A stretch of DNA of 54,802 nt from Lachnospiraceae bacterium (GTDB lineage: Bacteria > Bacillota > Clostridia > Lachnospirales > Lachnospiraceae): contig JAAUZK010000028.1 in assembly GCA_014804655.1 (NCBI GenBank), positions 55,731 through 110,532 on the forward strand, read 5' to 3'. Below the pieces are notes generated by a model that made no database searches, had not been told where the DNA came from, and saw only the letters and a program-made list of their open reading frames with translations. This document shows, one piece after another, positions 32,892 through 40,303 of the stretch (within the stretch, counting starts at the first letter, position 1; the number at the start of each line of letters is the position of its first letter). A program made the position numbers and the translations under genes.

Positions 32892-34922
32892 ATGGGGGAT
32901 AATGTCTGGTTCTATGTATTGCATGGGCTTGCCGCTCTATGCGCGATTATCTTTGCTTTCAAAAGCTATGGGAAGAAAAGCCGTCTGGGTGTGTTTGCAG
33001 GCAACGCATTTCTGGCGGCAGGTATGCTGAATATAGCATACATTGTGAGAATCATTGTAAAATCTTATTTCATGGCGTCTTTGTGCACCAGCATATATTT
33101 CATATGTATGGATCTTCTGGTAGTCACGACGTTTCAGTTTGTGGTGGAGTTTACGAATTATAAGACGCTGACACTCAAACGCAGGAAATATGTTTATCCA
33201 CTGCTTAGCGGGGTCGCCCTGATTGATGCGGCGTTGCTTATCGTCAACATCTTCCATGAGATTATGTTGCGTTATCAGTACAATTTGTACAGTATATATG
33301 CGATCAAGTTCATGTATGTGCCCAAACCGTTATTTTATCTCCATCTTGGGTTTACGTTCCTTGTGGGGGCGGCCATTGTGTATGTCCTTATTGTAAAAGT
33401 ATATACGGTGCCTAAGATCTACGGCGGGAGATACCGGTATATGCTGACCGGACTTTTAATTGTGATTCTGTTCAGCGGCGGATATATCTCGGGGGTGCTC
33501 AAGGTGAGCATAGATCTTTCGGTGCTGTTTTATGGTTTTATCACGCTGGTCATATACGGCAATATATTTGATTATACGTCTAAGGGAATGCTGAATTCTA
33601 CCCGTAAGATGGTTCTGGAATATATGGGAACGCCGATGGTGCTGTTCGATTACGAGGGATATGTGGCGGATACGAACCGTGACATGCGGGAGCTTTTCCC
33701 TATATTAAACCAGCAGCACAGGAAGATCAGCATGATGGATTTCATGCAGATCGCTTCTTTCAAGGAACTGCAGAGCACGGTGACGGATCAGGTGTTTGAG
33801 TGGAGAAATTCCGATGAGGGCGGCACGAAGGTGTATCAGTGCAATTTTACCTGCCTTCAGGATGAGAAGGGCAGAAACATCGGACATCTGCTTATTATGA
33901 AGAATCTGGAAGTGGAGCGGGATATGCTGACACAGCTGTATTCCAAGCAGAGCTTCCATACCAGGATGAAACGCATAATTGAGAAAAGTATCTATCCGAT
34001 TACGGTAGTAGTCTGCAACACCAACGGGATCGGACTGGTAAATGATGTATTCGGGTGGACAAAAGGCAATGAGATGCTCAGAAGAGCGGCAGATCTGCTG
34101 AGGGATAACCTGCCGAATACCGCCGTGCTTGCACGTCTGGAGGACGGGGATATGGCGGCCGGACTTGCCGAGGTCGAGCAGGAGTATGCGATTCGTCTTT
34201 TTGAAAATATCAGGGAGCAGTACCGTGAAAGCAATGATACCGGAATCAACACGGATCTGGAATACGGTATTGCAGTGATCAGAGATGACAGCAAGAGTGT
34301 GGAGGAAGCACTGAAAGAAGCTTCCGACAGTATGCATACGAAGAAGCTGATGAATGAGACATCCCAGAAGAGTTCCTTGTTGGATTCGTTGACACAGACA
34401 CTGACGGAGAGCGACTATGAGACGGAGGAGCATGTGGAGCGCACGAAAGAGATGGCCGTAAAACTTGGCAAGGCGATCAACCTGTCTGACACCGATCTGG
34501 GGCGGCTTGCGCTGCTGGCGGTGCTGCATGATATCGGTAAGATCGCGATTCCGCATGCAATACTGCTTAAGCCGGACAAGTTGACGGACGAAGAGTGGGA
34601 GGTCATGAAGAGCCACACGGAGAAGGGATACCGGATCGCCAGCGCCTCCAAGGAACTGCAGCCTATTGCGGAGTACATATTACACCATCATGAGAGATGG
34701 GACGGCAAGGGTTATCCGGGCGGACTGAAAGGGGAGGAGATCCCGCTGTTGTCCCGTATCATTACGGTGGTGGATTCCCATGATGTCATGGTGCACGACA
34801 GACCTTATCACAAGGCGATGAGCCATGATCAGGCGGTGGAAGAATTGCTTCGGTGTTCCGGTACGCAGTTTGACCCGCAGCTGGTGCAGGTGTTCCTGAA
34901 AGTCATAAGCAACGAGGCGTGA
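32892..34922 (+). CDS. 7TM sensor, degenerate GGDEF and HD-GYP phosphodiesterase
   Basis: The 676-residue protein has seven N-terminal membrane spans (about 5-225, histidine-kinase 7TM type), a PAS-like segment (about 240-335), a GGDEF-like domain (about 345-480) and an HD-GYP domain (about 495-675). In the GGDEF-like domain the signature is replaced by RLEDGDMAAGL, so it should not make c-di-GMP. The HD-GYP domain is intact: LHDIGKIAIP and HHERWDGKGYPGGL. It should hydrolyse c-di-GMP or a related nucleotide in response to a membrane or periplasmic signal. ATG 32892 follows GAGGGGAC. Confidence 0.88.
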   Translation: MGDNVWFYVLHGLAALCAIIFAFKSYGKKSRLGVFAGNAFLAAGMLNIAYIVRIIVKSYFMASLCTSIYFICMDLLVVTTFQFVVEFTNYKTLTLKRRKYVYPLLSGVALIDAALLIVNIFHEIMLRYQYNLYSIYAIKFMYVPKPLFYLHLGFTFLVGAAIVYVLIVKVYTVPKIYGGRYRYMLTGLLIVILFSGGYISGVLKVSIDLSVLFYGFITLVIYGNIFDYTSKGMLNSTRKMVLEYMGTPMVLFDYEGYVADTNRDMRELFPILNQQHRKISMMDFMQIASFKELQSTVTDQVFEWRNSDEGGTKVYQCNFTCLQDEKGRNIGHLLIMKNLEVERDMLTQLYSKQSFHTRMKRIIEKSIYPITVVVCNTNGIGLVNDVFGWTKGNEMLRRAADLLRDNLPNTAVLARLEDGDMAAGLAEVEQEYAIRLFENIREQYRESNDTGINTDLEYGIAVIRDDSKSVEEALKEASDSMHTKKLMNETSQKSSLLDSLTQTLTESDYETEEHVERTKEMAVKLGKAINLSDTDLGRLALLAVLHDIGKIAIPHAILLKPDKLTDEEWEVMKSHTEKGYRIASASKELQPIAEYILHHHERWDGKGYPGGLKGEEIPLLSRIITVVDSHDVMVHDRPYHKAMSHDQAVEELLRCSGTQFDPQLVQVFLKVISNEA

Positions 34923-34940
34923 AGGGTATAAAGATTCATA

Positions 34941-34995
34941 GTAACTGTTCAGAAGATGCTTCGTAACTGTGAAGAACAGAGTTCTGAACAGTTAC
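34941..34995 (+). other. Inverted repeat after the HD-GYP gene
   Basis: GTAACTGTTCAGAA (34941-34954) and TTCTGAACAGTTAC (34982-34995) are a perfect 14-bp inverted repeat with a 27-base loop. The loop repeats part of the arm sequence (GTAACTGTGAAGAACAG), so alternative pairings are possible. It precedes a standard terminator. Confidence 0.6.
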
Positions 34996-35015
34996 GATTC
35001 AGAAAATAATTTACG

Positions 35016-35045
35016 GAAGCAGGGAACCTTTTCCCTGCTTCTTTT
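35016..35045 (+). terminator. Terminator of the 7TM HD-GYP gene
   Basis: GAAGCAGGGAA (35016-35026) pairs perfectly with TTCCCTGCTTC (35031-35041) around CCTT, followed by TTTTATCTT. Confidence 0.8.
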
Positions 35046-35148
35046 ATCTTATTCACAGAACGATCGTTTTGAGGGTGTATCAGACGTATGAAAGCGTGCT
35101 TTGACACCCTGTGGGTATACAATCAAAAAAGGAGGTGCTGTGTCCGGC

Positions 35149-35610
35149 ATGAAACAAGAGACATTTGAACGGAATATACGGGAATATGCACCGAATATGT
35201 ACCGGCTGGCGCTTGCCATGCTGCATAACAGGCAGGATGCGGAGGACGCGGTCAGTGAAGCGGTGCTTATAGCCTATGAGAAGAGGCATACGCTGCGAGA
35301 CAGTAACCGGTTCAAGCCGTGGATCATGCAGATTATGGCGAACGAAGCCAGAAGGATATACGGAAAAAATAAACGGATCACGCCGATGGAAGACATAGAG
35401 GCATATATGCCGTCATTTAGAGATGAGAACCACGAATTATGGGATGTGGTTATGCAGCTTGAGACGGCGCACAGGGAAGTGATCATGCTGTATTTCTACG
35501 AGCGATTTTCAATTAAGGAGATTGGCAGGATTCTTCATGTGCCGGAGGGGACCGTAAAATCCAGATTATCCAGAGCAAAAAAGGCGCTGAAGGAGATGCT
35601 GGAGGAGTAG
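35149..35610 (+). CDS. ECF (sigma-70 family) RNA polymerase sigma factor
   Basis: The 153-residue protein has sigma region 2 (NMYRLALAMLHNRQDAEDAVSEAVLIAYEKRHTLRD, about 10-45) and region 4 (REVIMLYFYERFSIKEIGRI...VPEGTVKSRLSRAKKAL, about 110-150) with no region 1 or 3. This is the extracytoplasmic-function layout. The start is uncertain: ATG 35149 lies 13 bases after AAGGAGG and GTG 35140 lies 4 bases after it. The next gene encodes a one-span membrane protein and is its likely anti-sigma or sensor partner. Confidence 0.9.
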   Translation: MKQETFERNIREYAPNMYRLALAMLHNRQDAEDAVSEAVLIAYEKRHTLRDSNRFKPWIMQIMANEARRIYGKNKRITPMEDIEAYMPSFRDENHELWDVVMQLETAHREVIMLYFYERFSIKEIGRILHVPEGTVKSRLSRAKKALKEMLEE

Positions 35611-35631
35611 ACAGGCAGAAAGGAGAGAATT

Positions 35632-37209
35632 ATGCAAGATAGATGGGAAGAGACAATTTTTCATATGGCGGAGCAAGAGCAGATGGTCATGCCTCAGAGT
35701 ATGACCGACAGAATAGAAGAAATGTTATGTAAATCTAAAGAGAGGCGGTTTCGCATGAACTTTAAGAAAAGTATAGTCCTTGCAGCGGCGATGATCATGC
35801 TGATCTCCGCGACGGCGGTCGCTTCGGTGGGTGCGCTCAGAGAGCGGATGGAAGCCATGAACAGGGAGAAGATGGAAGAGTATTTCACACAGATATATGC
35901 TTCGAAGATCGGAGTTGACAATTATAACAGGCCATATACCGATACCGAGAAAGAGCGGATGAGCCAGCTGCGGGAAGCCTATGAGAACGAGGCGCGTTTC
36001 CCGAAGGGCGAGCTTACCATGATAGAGGAAGCTGAGAAGTATAAGGGCAAAGGAGTAGCTCTTTTAGGCGACACAACGACCTTTTTCTTCCCAGAGGGGG
36101 AGATGAGCGACGAAGAACTGCTGCAGATTATCGATTTCATGCACAAGAGGGATTACAGCCTGCAGAAAATGAATGAGATGATCGCGGCGGGAGAGGCACA
36201 GATGCCCGAGATCGAGGAAGAAGAGATTGAGGCAACCGACATATCGATCCTTGAAGGAGATGCAGTCTATGAACCGACGCAGGAACTGACCATTCCTTAC
36301 ACGGGAGATCTGGAACTGGATCTGACGATAGCGGCAGGGCGGAATGAACTGTTCCTGGCAGGATATAACACCGTACACCGGATGGAGATCGGCAGCAGTG
36401 ATTCTGAATTTTTCTTCGATGATTTCGGTGTGGAGACGAGAATCCTTGCGATGTGTCAGGATGTGAACGGGGATGTTTATATGGCGTTGTGGCAGTGGCC
36501 GGATGAGAATGATTGGGAGAGCAGAGAACTTGCGGTATGGGTAGTGAATAAGGATGGAGAACTGCTTCGTAAGATCGACATGTCTCCTTATATGGCACAG
36601 GAAAGAATAGGTTATGCAAGGCGAATGACAATCGGTGCAGACGGTTATCTCTATCTTAGTGTGGCGGGACTTAAGTCGCCTAAGGAAGCGCAGGAATGTG
36701 AGATCCTCGTGCTAGATCGGGAGGGAAATTATATTTCGCGTATTGCGCCCGATGAGTATGCCCTAAATCTGAACGGCGGACTGGGTGTCGGCAAGGACGG
36801 CAAAGTTTATACATGTATTGAGAATTACTATGATCCCGAGAATCCGGAAAGAAGAATGGGAATTGCGTCTCTTAATGCGAAGGAAGGGACACTGGACGAA
36901 ATCTATTATGATATCATGCCGGAGAATACGATTATGATCGACATCATAGCGTCGGGCGCGGAGTCGGATTTCGTGTTCTGGGGATATAACGGTATCTTCA
37001 CTTATAATCTGGGAGACGACAAAGCCGTGAATGTCCTGCCGGTCTATGAGGCACCCTGCGATTGGGAAGGGACAAGGTACTGCGCGCTTTACGATGGCAG
37101 GATCGTGATTGCGGCCGCCAGTGACTACCGCATAGAGGAGCACCCTCTGGGAAAAAGATTTCTTGCGGTCCCGGAGAAGACCTGTTTCTACTATATGCCG
37201 GGGATATAG
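35632..37209 (+). CDS. Membrane protein, probable anti-sigma partner with extracellular repeat domain
   Basis: The 525-residue protein has a short cytoplasmic N-terminus (WEETIFHMAEQEQMVMPQSM..., residues 1-44), one membrane span (about 46-66) and a large outer part. Residues about 75-190 are charged and helical. Residues about 200-525 contain repeated beta-type units such as ADGYLYLSVAG, KDGKVYTCIEN and REGNYISRIAP, like a beta-propeller. Position 21 bases after an ECF sigma gene and the N-terminal pattern suggest an anti-sigma factor whose outer domain senses a ligand. No zinc-binding HxxxCxxC motif is seen. AAAGGAGAGAATT precedes ATG 35632. Confidence 0.65.
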   Translation: MQDRWEETIFHMAEQEQMVMPQSMTDRIEEMLCKSKERRFRMNFKKSIVLAAAMIMLISATAVASVGALRERMEAMNREKMEEYFTQIYASKIGVDNYNRPYTDTEKERMSQLREAYENEARFPKGELTMIEEAEKYKGKGVALLGDTTTFFFPEGEMSDEELLQIIDFMHKRDYSLQKMNEMIAAGEAQMPEIEEEEIEATDISILEGDAVYEPTQELTIPYTGDLELDLTIAAGRNELFLAGYNTVHRMEIGSSDSEFFFDDFGVETRILAMCQDVNGDVYMALWQWPDENDWESRELAVWVVNKDGELLRKIDMSPYMAQERIGYARRMTIGADGYLYLSVAGLKSPKEAQECEILVLDREGNYISRIAPDEYALNLNGGLGVGKDGKVYTCIENYYDPENPERRMGIASLNAKEGTLDEIYYDIMPENTIMIDIIASGAESDFVFWGYNGIFTYNLGDDKAVNVLPVYEAPCDWEGTRYCALYDGRIVIAAASDYRIEEHPLGKRFLAVPEKTCFYYMPGI

Positions 37210-37252
37210 TACGTTTTTATTACGGAATAATCTTTATATCGCTCATACGGGC

Positions 37253-37283
37253 AGGCGCTATCGATAAGATGGCGCCTTTTTTT
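37253..37283 (+). terminator. Terminator of the sigma factor operon
   Basis: AGGCGCTATC (37253-37262) pairs with GATGGCGCCT (37268-37277), with one G-U pair, followed by seven T (37277-37283). Confidence 0.8.
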
Positions 37284-37285
37284 GG

Positions 37286-37314
37286 TTGAGGATGGAGCGG
37301 AAATATGCTACTAT
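37286..37314 (+). promoter_or_regulatory. Promoter of the signalling/ABC operon
   Basis: TTGAGG (37286-37291), 17 bases and TACTAT (37309-37314), about 55 bases before the response regulator start. Confidence 0.5.
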
Positions 37315-37369
37315 ATTTAATGAGATAGTGTCGGTAAGAACGGGAAAATGACAATGGGAGAAGACACCA

Positions 37370-38068
37370 ATGGAACGGATTTTAGTCGTGGAAGACGATC
37401 TTGCCCTCAGCACGGGTCTGTGCTTTGAACTGGATGCGGCGGGGTATGTGCCGCAGGCGGCCTACAACTGCCGCAAGGCGAGATATCTGGCGGGACAGGA
37501 AGAATTTGTGCTGGTGCTTTTGGATGTGAACCTGCCTGACGGCAGTGGTTTTGAACTGTGCCGGGAGATTAAGAGCCGTAATCCGCAGATTCCCGTGATC
37601 TTCCTTACGGCCAATGATTTAGAGGAAGACGTATTAAACGGATTTGATCTGGGCGCGGAAGATTATATTACGAAACCTTTTAATATGAAAATACTCTTGA
37701 GACGGGTTGAGGTTGCGATCCGCCGGGGCAGCACTGCGGCGGAACCGTCAGCCGTCGGGGAATGTTACCGGGATGATTTCTTACAGGTGGATTTCACAGC
37801 GCTTACCGCGGTCCGCGGGGGCGAGAAACTGGTGATCACACCGAATGAATATAAATTACTAAAGATTCTGACAGCCAATGCAGGGAATGTCGTCACGAGA
37901 CAGAGCTTACTTACGCGGTTGTGGGACTGTGAAGGTAATTTTATAGACGATCATACATTGACAGTGACCATGAACAGGCTTCGCGCTAAGATCGAGGATG
38001 AGGAACATGCCTACATCAAGACTGTGCGCGGGATGGGATATGTCTGGCAGAAGAAACAGGGGATGTGA
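37370..38068 (+). CDS. OmpR-family response regulator
   Basis: The 232-residue protein has a receiver domain with acidic pocket VVEDD, phospho-acceptor D52 in LLDVNLPDGSG, Thr in FLTAND and Lys in ITKPF. A C-terminal winged helix follows (about 135-230: NEYKLLKILTANAGNVVTRQSLL...FIDDHTLTVTMNRLRAKIED). It pairs with the kinase gene that starts 2 bases later. The regulator probably controls the ABC transporters downstream; 11-bp direct repeats before 49353 are a candidate binding site. GGGAGAAGACACC precedes ATG 37370. Confidence 0.93.
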   Translation: MERILVVEDDLALSTGLCFELDAAGYVPQAAYNCRKARYLAGQEEFVLVLLDVNLPDGSGFELCREIKSRNPQIPVIFLTANDLEEDVLNGFDLGAEDYITKPFNMKILLRRVEVAIRRGSTAAEPSAVGECYRDDFLQVDFTALTAVRGGEKLVITPNEYKLLKILTANAGNVVTRQSLLTRLWDCEGNFIDDHTLTVTMNRLRAKIEDEEHAYIKTVRGMGYVWQKKQGM

Positions 38069-38070
38069 GA

Positions 38071-39123
38071 ATGGAACAGGCACAGAGAAAACATATAGAG
38101 AGCAGCACAGTGGGTAATCACGTAGTCACGATGGTGATGATTGCCATGGGGACGGCGTTGTTTGCAGGATTTCTGTATGTTTTGTGGATGTGGGTTCCCC
38201 GTGCCTCGGTGCGGTATACATTATTGTTTTTGTGCGGAGGGACGTGTCTGACTGCGTTTATATGGTGTCTGTGGCAGCGTCGGCAGATATGCCGTTTTGC
38301 AGAAGAGCTGTGCCGGACGCTGGATGAGCTTATGGCCGGACGCGAGCCGGAGAACTATTATCCTTATGAGGATACCCTGACGGCAAGGGTACAGGGTAAA
38401 TTACTGCAATATTACGATCTGATGAATGAAGGATGGAGGCGCAGCCTGCAGGACAAACAGACGATACAGGAGCTGGTGAGCGACATCTCACACCAGGTTA
38501 AGACGCCTATCGCCAATCTTTCAATGTTTATAGGCATTCTGCGGGAACATCGGCTGAGTGAGGAGAAACGGTCGGAATTTTTGGAGACCATGGCGGGTCA
38601 GATCGGTAAACTGGATTTTCTCATGCAGTCGCTCATTAAGATGTCGCGATTGGAAACGGGAACGTTTGTGCTGCATGCTAAAGAGGCGAACTTGTATGAC
38701 ACGATCGCACAGGCGTTAAACGGCGTTCTTACAAAGGCGGAGAGCAGGAATATCAGATTTACGGTGGAATGTGAGGAATCCGTTCAGGTGAGACACGATC
38801 CCAAGTGGACGGCGGAGGCTCTGGGCAATCTTCTGGATAACGGAGTAAAATATACGCCGAATGGCGGAAACATTCGTATCAGCGTCCGCCCGTGGCAGTT
38901 CTATACCCGCGTGGATATTACCGACACCGGGATTGGCATACCGGAAGAGCGCTACAACGATGTATTCAAGCGGTTCTACCGGGGAGAAGAGACTGCCGGT
39001 CAGGAGGGAGTCGGTCTGGGTCTTTATCTGGCGCAGGGAATCATTACCAGACAGAAGGGGTATATCAGTGTGAAGTCGGAGGTCGGAAAAGGCAGCACTT
39101 TTTCCGTATATCTGTTAAACTAG
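38071..39123 (+). CDS. Sensor histidine kinase, intramembrane-sensing type
   Basis: The 350-residue kinase has two membrane spans (about 18-40 and 49-68) separated by fewer than ten residues, so it has no outer sensor domain. This is the BceS-type layout, in which an ABC transporter provides the signal. The phospho-His is in SDISHQVKTPIANL (about H141), with N-box LGNLLDNGVKYTPNGG, and G-boxes DTGIGIPEE and GVGLGLYLA. ATG 38071 follows AGGGG with 8 bases spacing. It pairs with the preceding regulator, and its likely sensory transporter is at 45934 or 49353. Confidence 0.9.
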   Translation: MEQAQRKHIESSTVGNHVVTMVMIAMGTALFAGFLYVLWMWVPRASVRYTLLFLCGGTCLTAFIWCLWQRRQICRFAEELCRTLDELMAGREPENYYPYEDTLTARVQGKLLQYYDLMNEGWRRSLQDKQTIQELVSDISHQVKTPIANLSMFIGILREHRLSEEKRSEFLETMAGQIGKLDFLMQSLIKMSRLETGTFVLHAKEANLYDTIAQALNGVLTKAESRNIRFTVECEESVQVRHDPKWTAEALGNLLDNGVKYTPNGGNIRISVRPWQFYTRVDITDTGIGIPEERYNDVFKRFYRGEETAGQEGVGLGLYLAQGIITRQKGYISVKSEVGKGSTFSVYLLN

Positions 39124-39175
39124 AAGTAGTACAGTTGATTATAGAGAAATCAATTGCCAATGAAGGGAGAATTCA

Positions 39176-40243
39176 ATGAAAAATACGATTTTGGTTGTGG
39201 ATGATGATAAGACGAACCTGGCGCTGGCGCAGAAGATCCTTATGCCGAGGTATCGTATTGCCGCTTCCAATTCCGGCAGGGGCGCTTTGAAATATCTGGA
39301 AAATCATCATCCGGAGCTGATACTTCTGGATATCAATATGCCGGACATGGACGGATATGAGGTAATGGAACAGATCAGGGCGAAAGAAGACACCAAGACG
39401 ATTCCTGTCATTTTCCTGACGGCGGATAGTCTGGCGGAGACGGAAATCAAATGTTTTCAGATGGGCGCTATGGACTTCGTCACCAAGCCTTTTGTTCCGG
39501 ATATACTTCTAAGCCGGGTGGATAAGACGATCGAGCTGGATCAGTATCGTCATAATCTGGAGAACATGGTAAAAGAGCAGGCGGAAAAGATCACGGAAGA
39601 TGCCAGACGTATCAGCAAGATTCAGGACTCCGTCATTGTCGGTATGGCAAATCTGATCGAGAGCAGGGACGGAAGTACCGGAAAACATGTTAAAAATACG
39701 CAGATGTATGTGCGGATGATTGCCGACGAACTGCGAAGGAGGAATCTTTTTGCCCAGGAATTAACGGAAGAATACATAGAGGATCTGTGTAAAGCGGCAC
39801 CGTTACATGACGTAGGGAAGATCAAGATTCCCGATGCGATCTTACAGAAACCCGGAAGGCTTACCCCGGAAGAGTTTGATACGATGAAGCAGCATACCAC
39901 GCACAGCAGTACGATCATAAAGATGATCATCGGTGATGTGGAAGACGAACATTATGTGGGGATCGTGGAGGATATCGCCATGTACCATCATGAAAGGTGG
40001 GACGGTACGGGTTACCCTACGGGACTTAAGGAAGAGGAGATACCGCTGGCGGCGCGCATCATGGCTGTAGCGGATGTTTTCGACGCGTTGTATGAAGAAC
40101 GGTGTTATAAGCCGCCGGTTCGTCCGATTGAGCGAATCATGCAGATCATGCAGGAAGGCAGGGGAACACAGTTTGATCCGGTGATCATAGATGTGTTCAT
40201 GGAAATGCTTCCGATGTTAAAAGAAGTGCTGGGTATCAGTTGA
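39176..40243 (+). CDS. Response regulator with HD-GYP phosphodiesterase output
   Basis: The 355-residue protein has a receiver domain (residues 3-120; D52 in LLDINMPDMDG), a coiled linker (about 120-150) and an HD-GYP domain with LHDVGKIKIPD and YHHERWDGTGYPTGL. A phosphorylation-controlled c-di-GMP phosphodiesterase is expected. The two hybrid kinases that follow are the obvious partners for its phosphorylation. AAGGGAGAATTC precedes ATG 39176; it lies 52 bases after the upstream kinase. Confidence 0.92.
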   Translation: MKNTILVVDDDKTNLALAQKILMPRYRIAASNSGRGALKYLENHHPELILLDINMPDMDGYEVMEQIRAKEDTKTIPVIFLTADSLAETEIKCFQMGAMDFVTKPFVPDILLSRVDKTIELDQYRHNLENMVKEQAEKITEDARRISKIQDSVIVGMANLIESRDGSTGKHVKNTQMYVRMIADELRRRNLFAQELTEEYIEDLCKAAPLHDVGKIKIPDAILQKPGRLTPEEFDTMKQHTTHSSTIIKMIIGDVEDEHYVGIVEDIAMYHHERWDGTGYPTGLKEEEIPLAARIMAVADVFDALYEERCYKPPVRPIERIMQIMQEGRGTQFDPVIIDVFMEMLPMLKEVLGIS

Positions 40244-40303
40244 TAAAGAACGGTTGACAGGGATTACCGATGGGAATGCGGATGAAAGGTAAGGTAGATT
40301 ACT

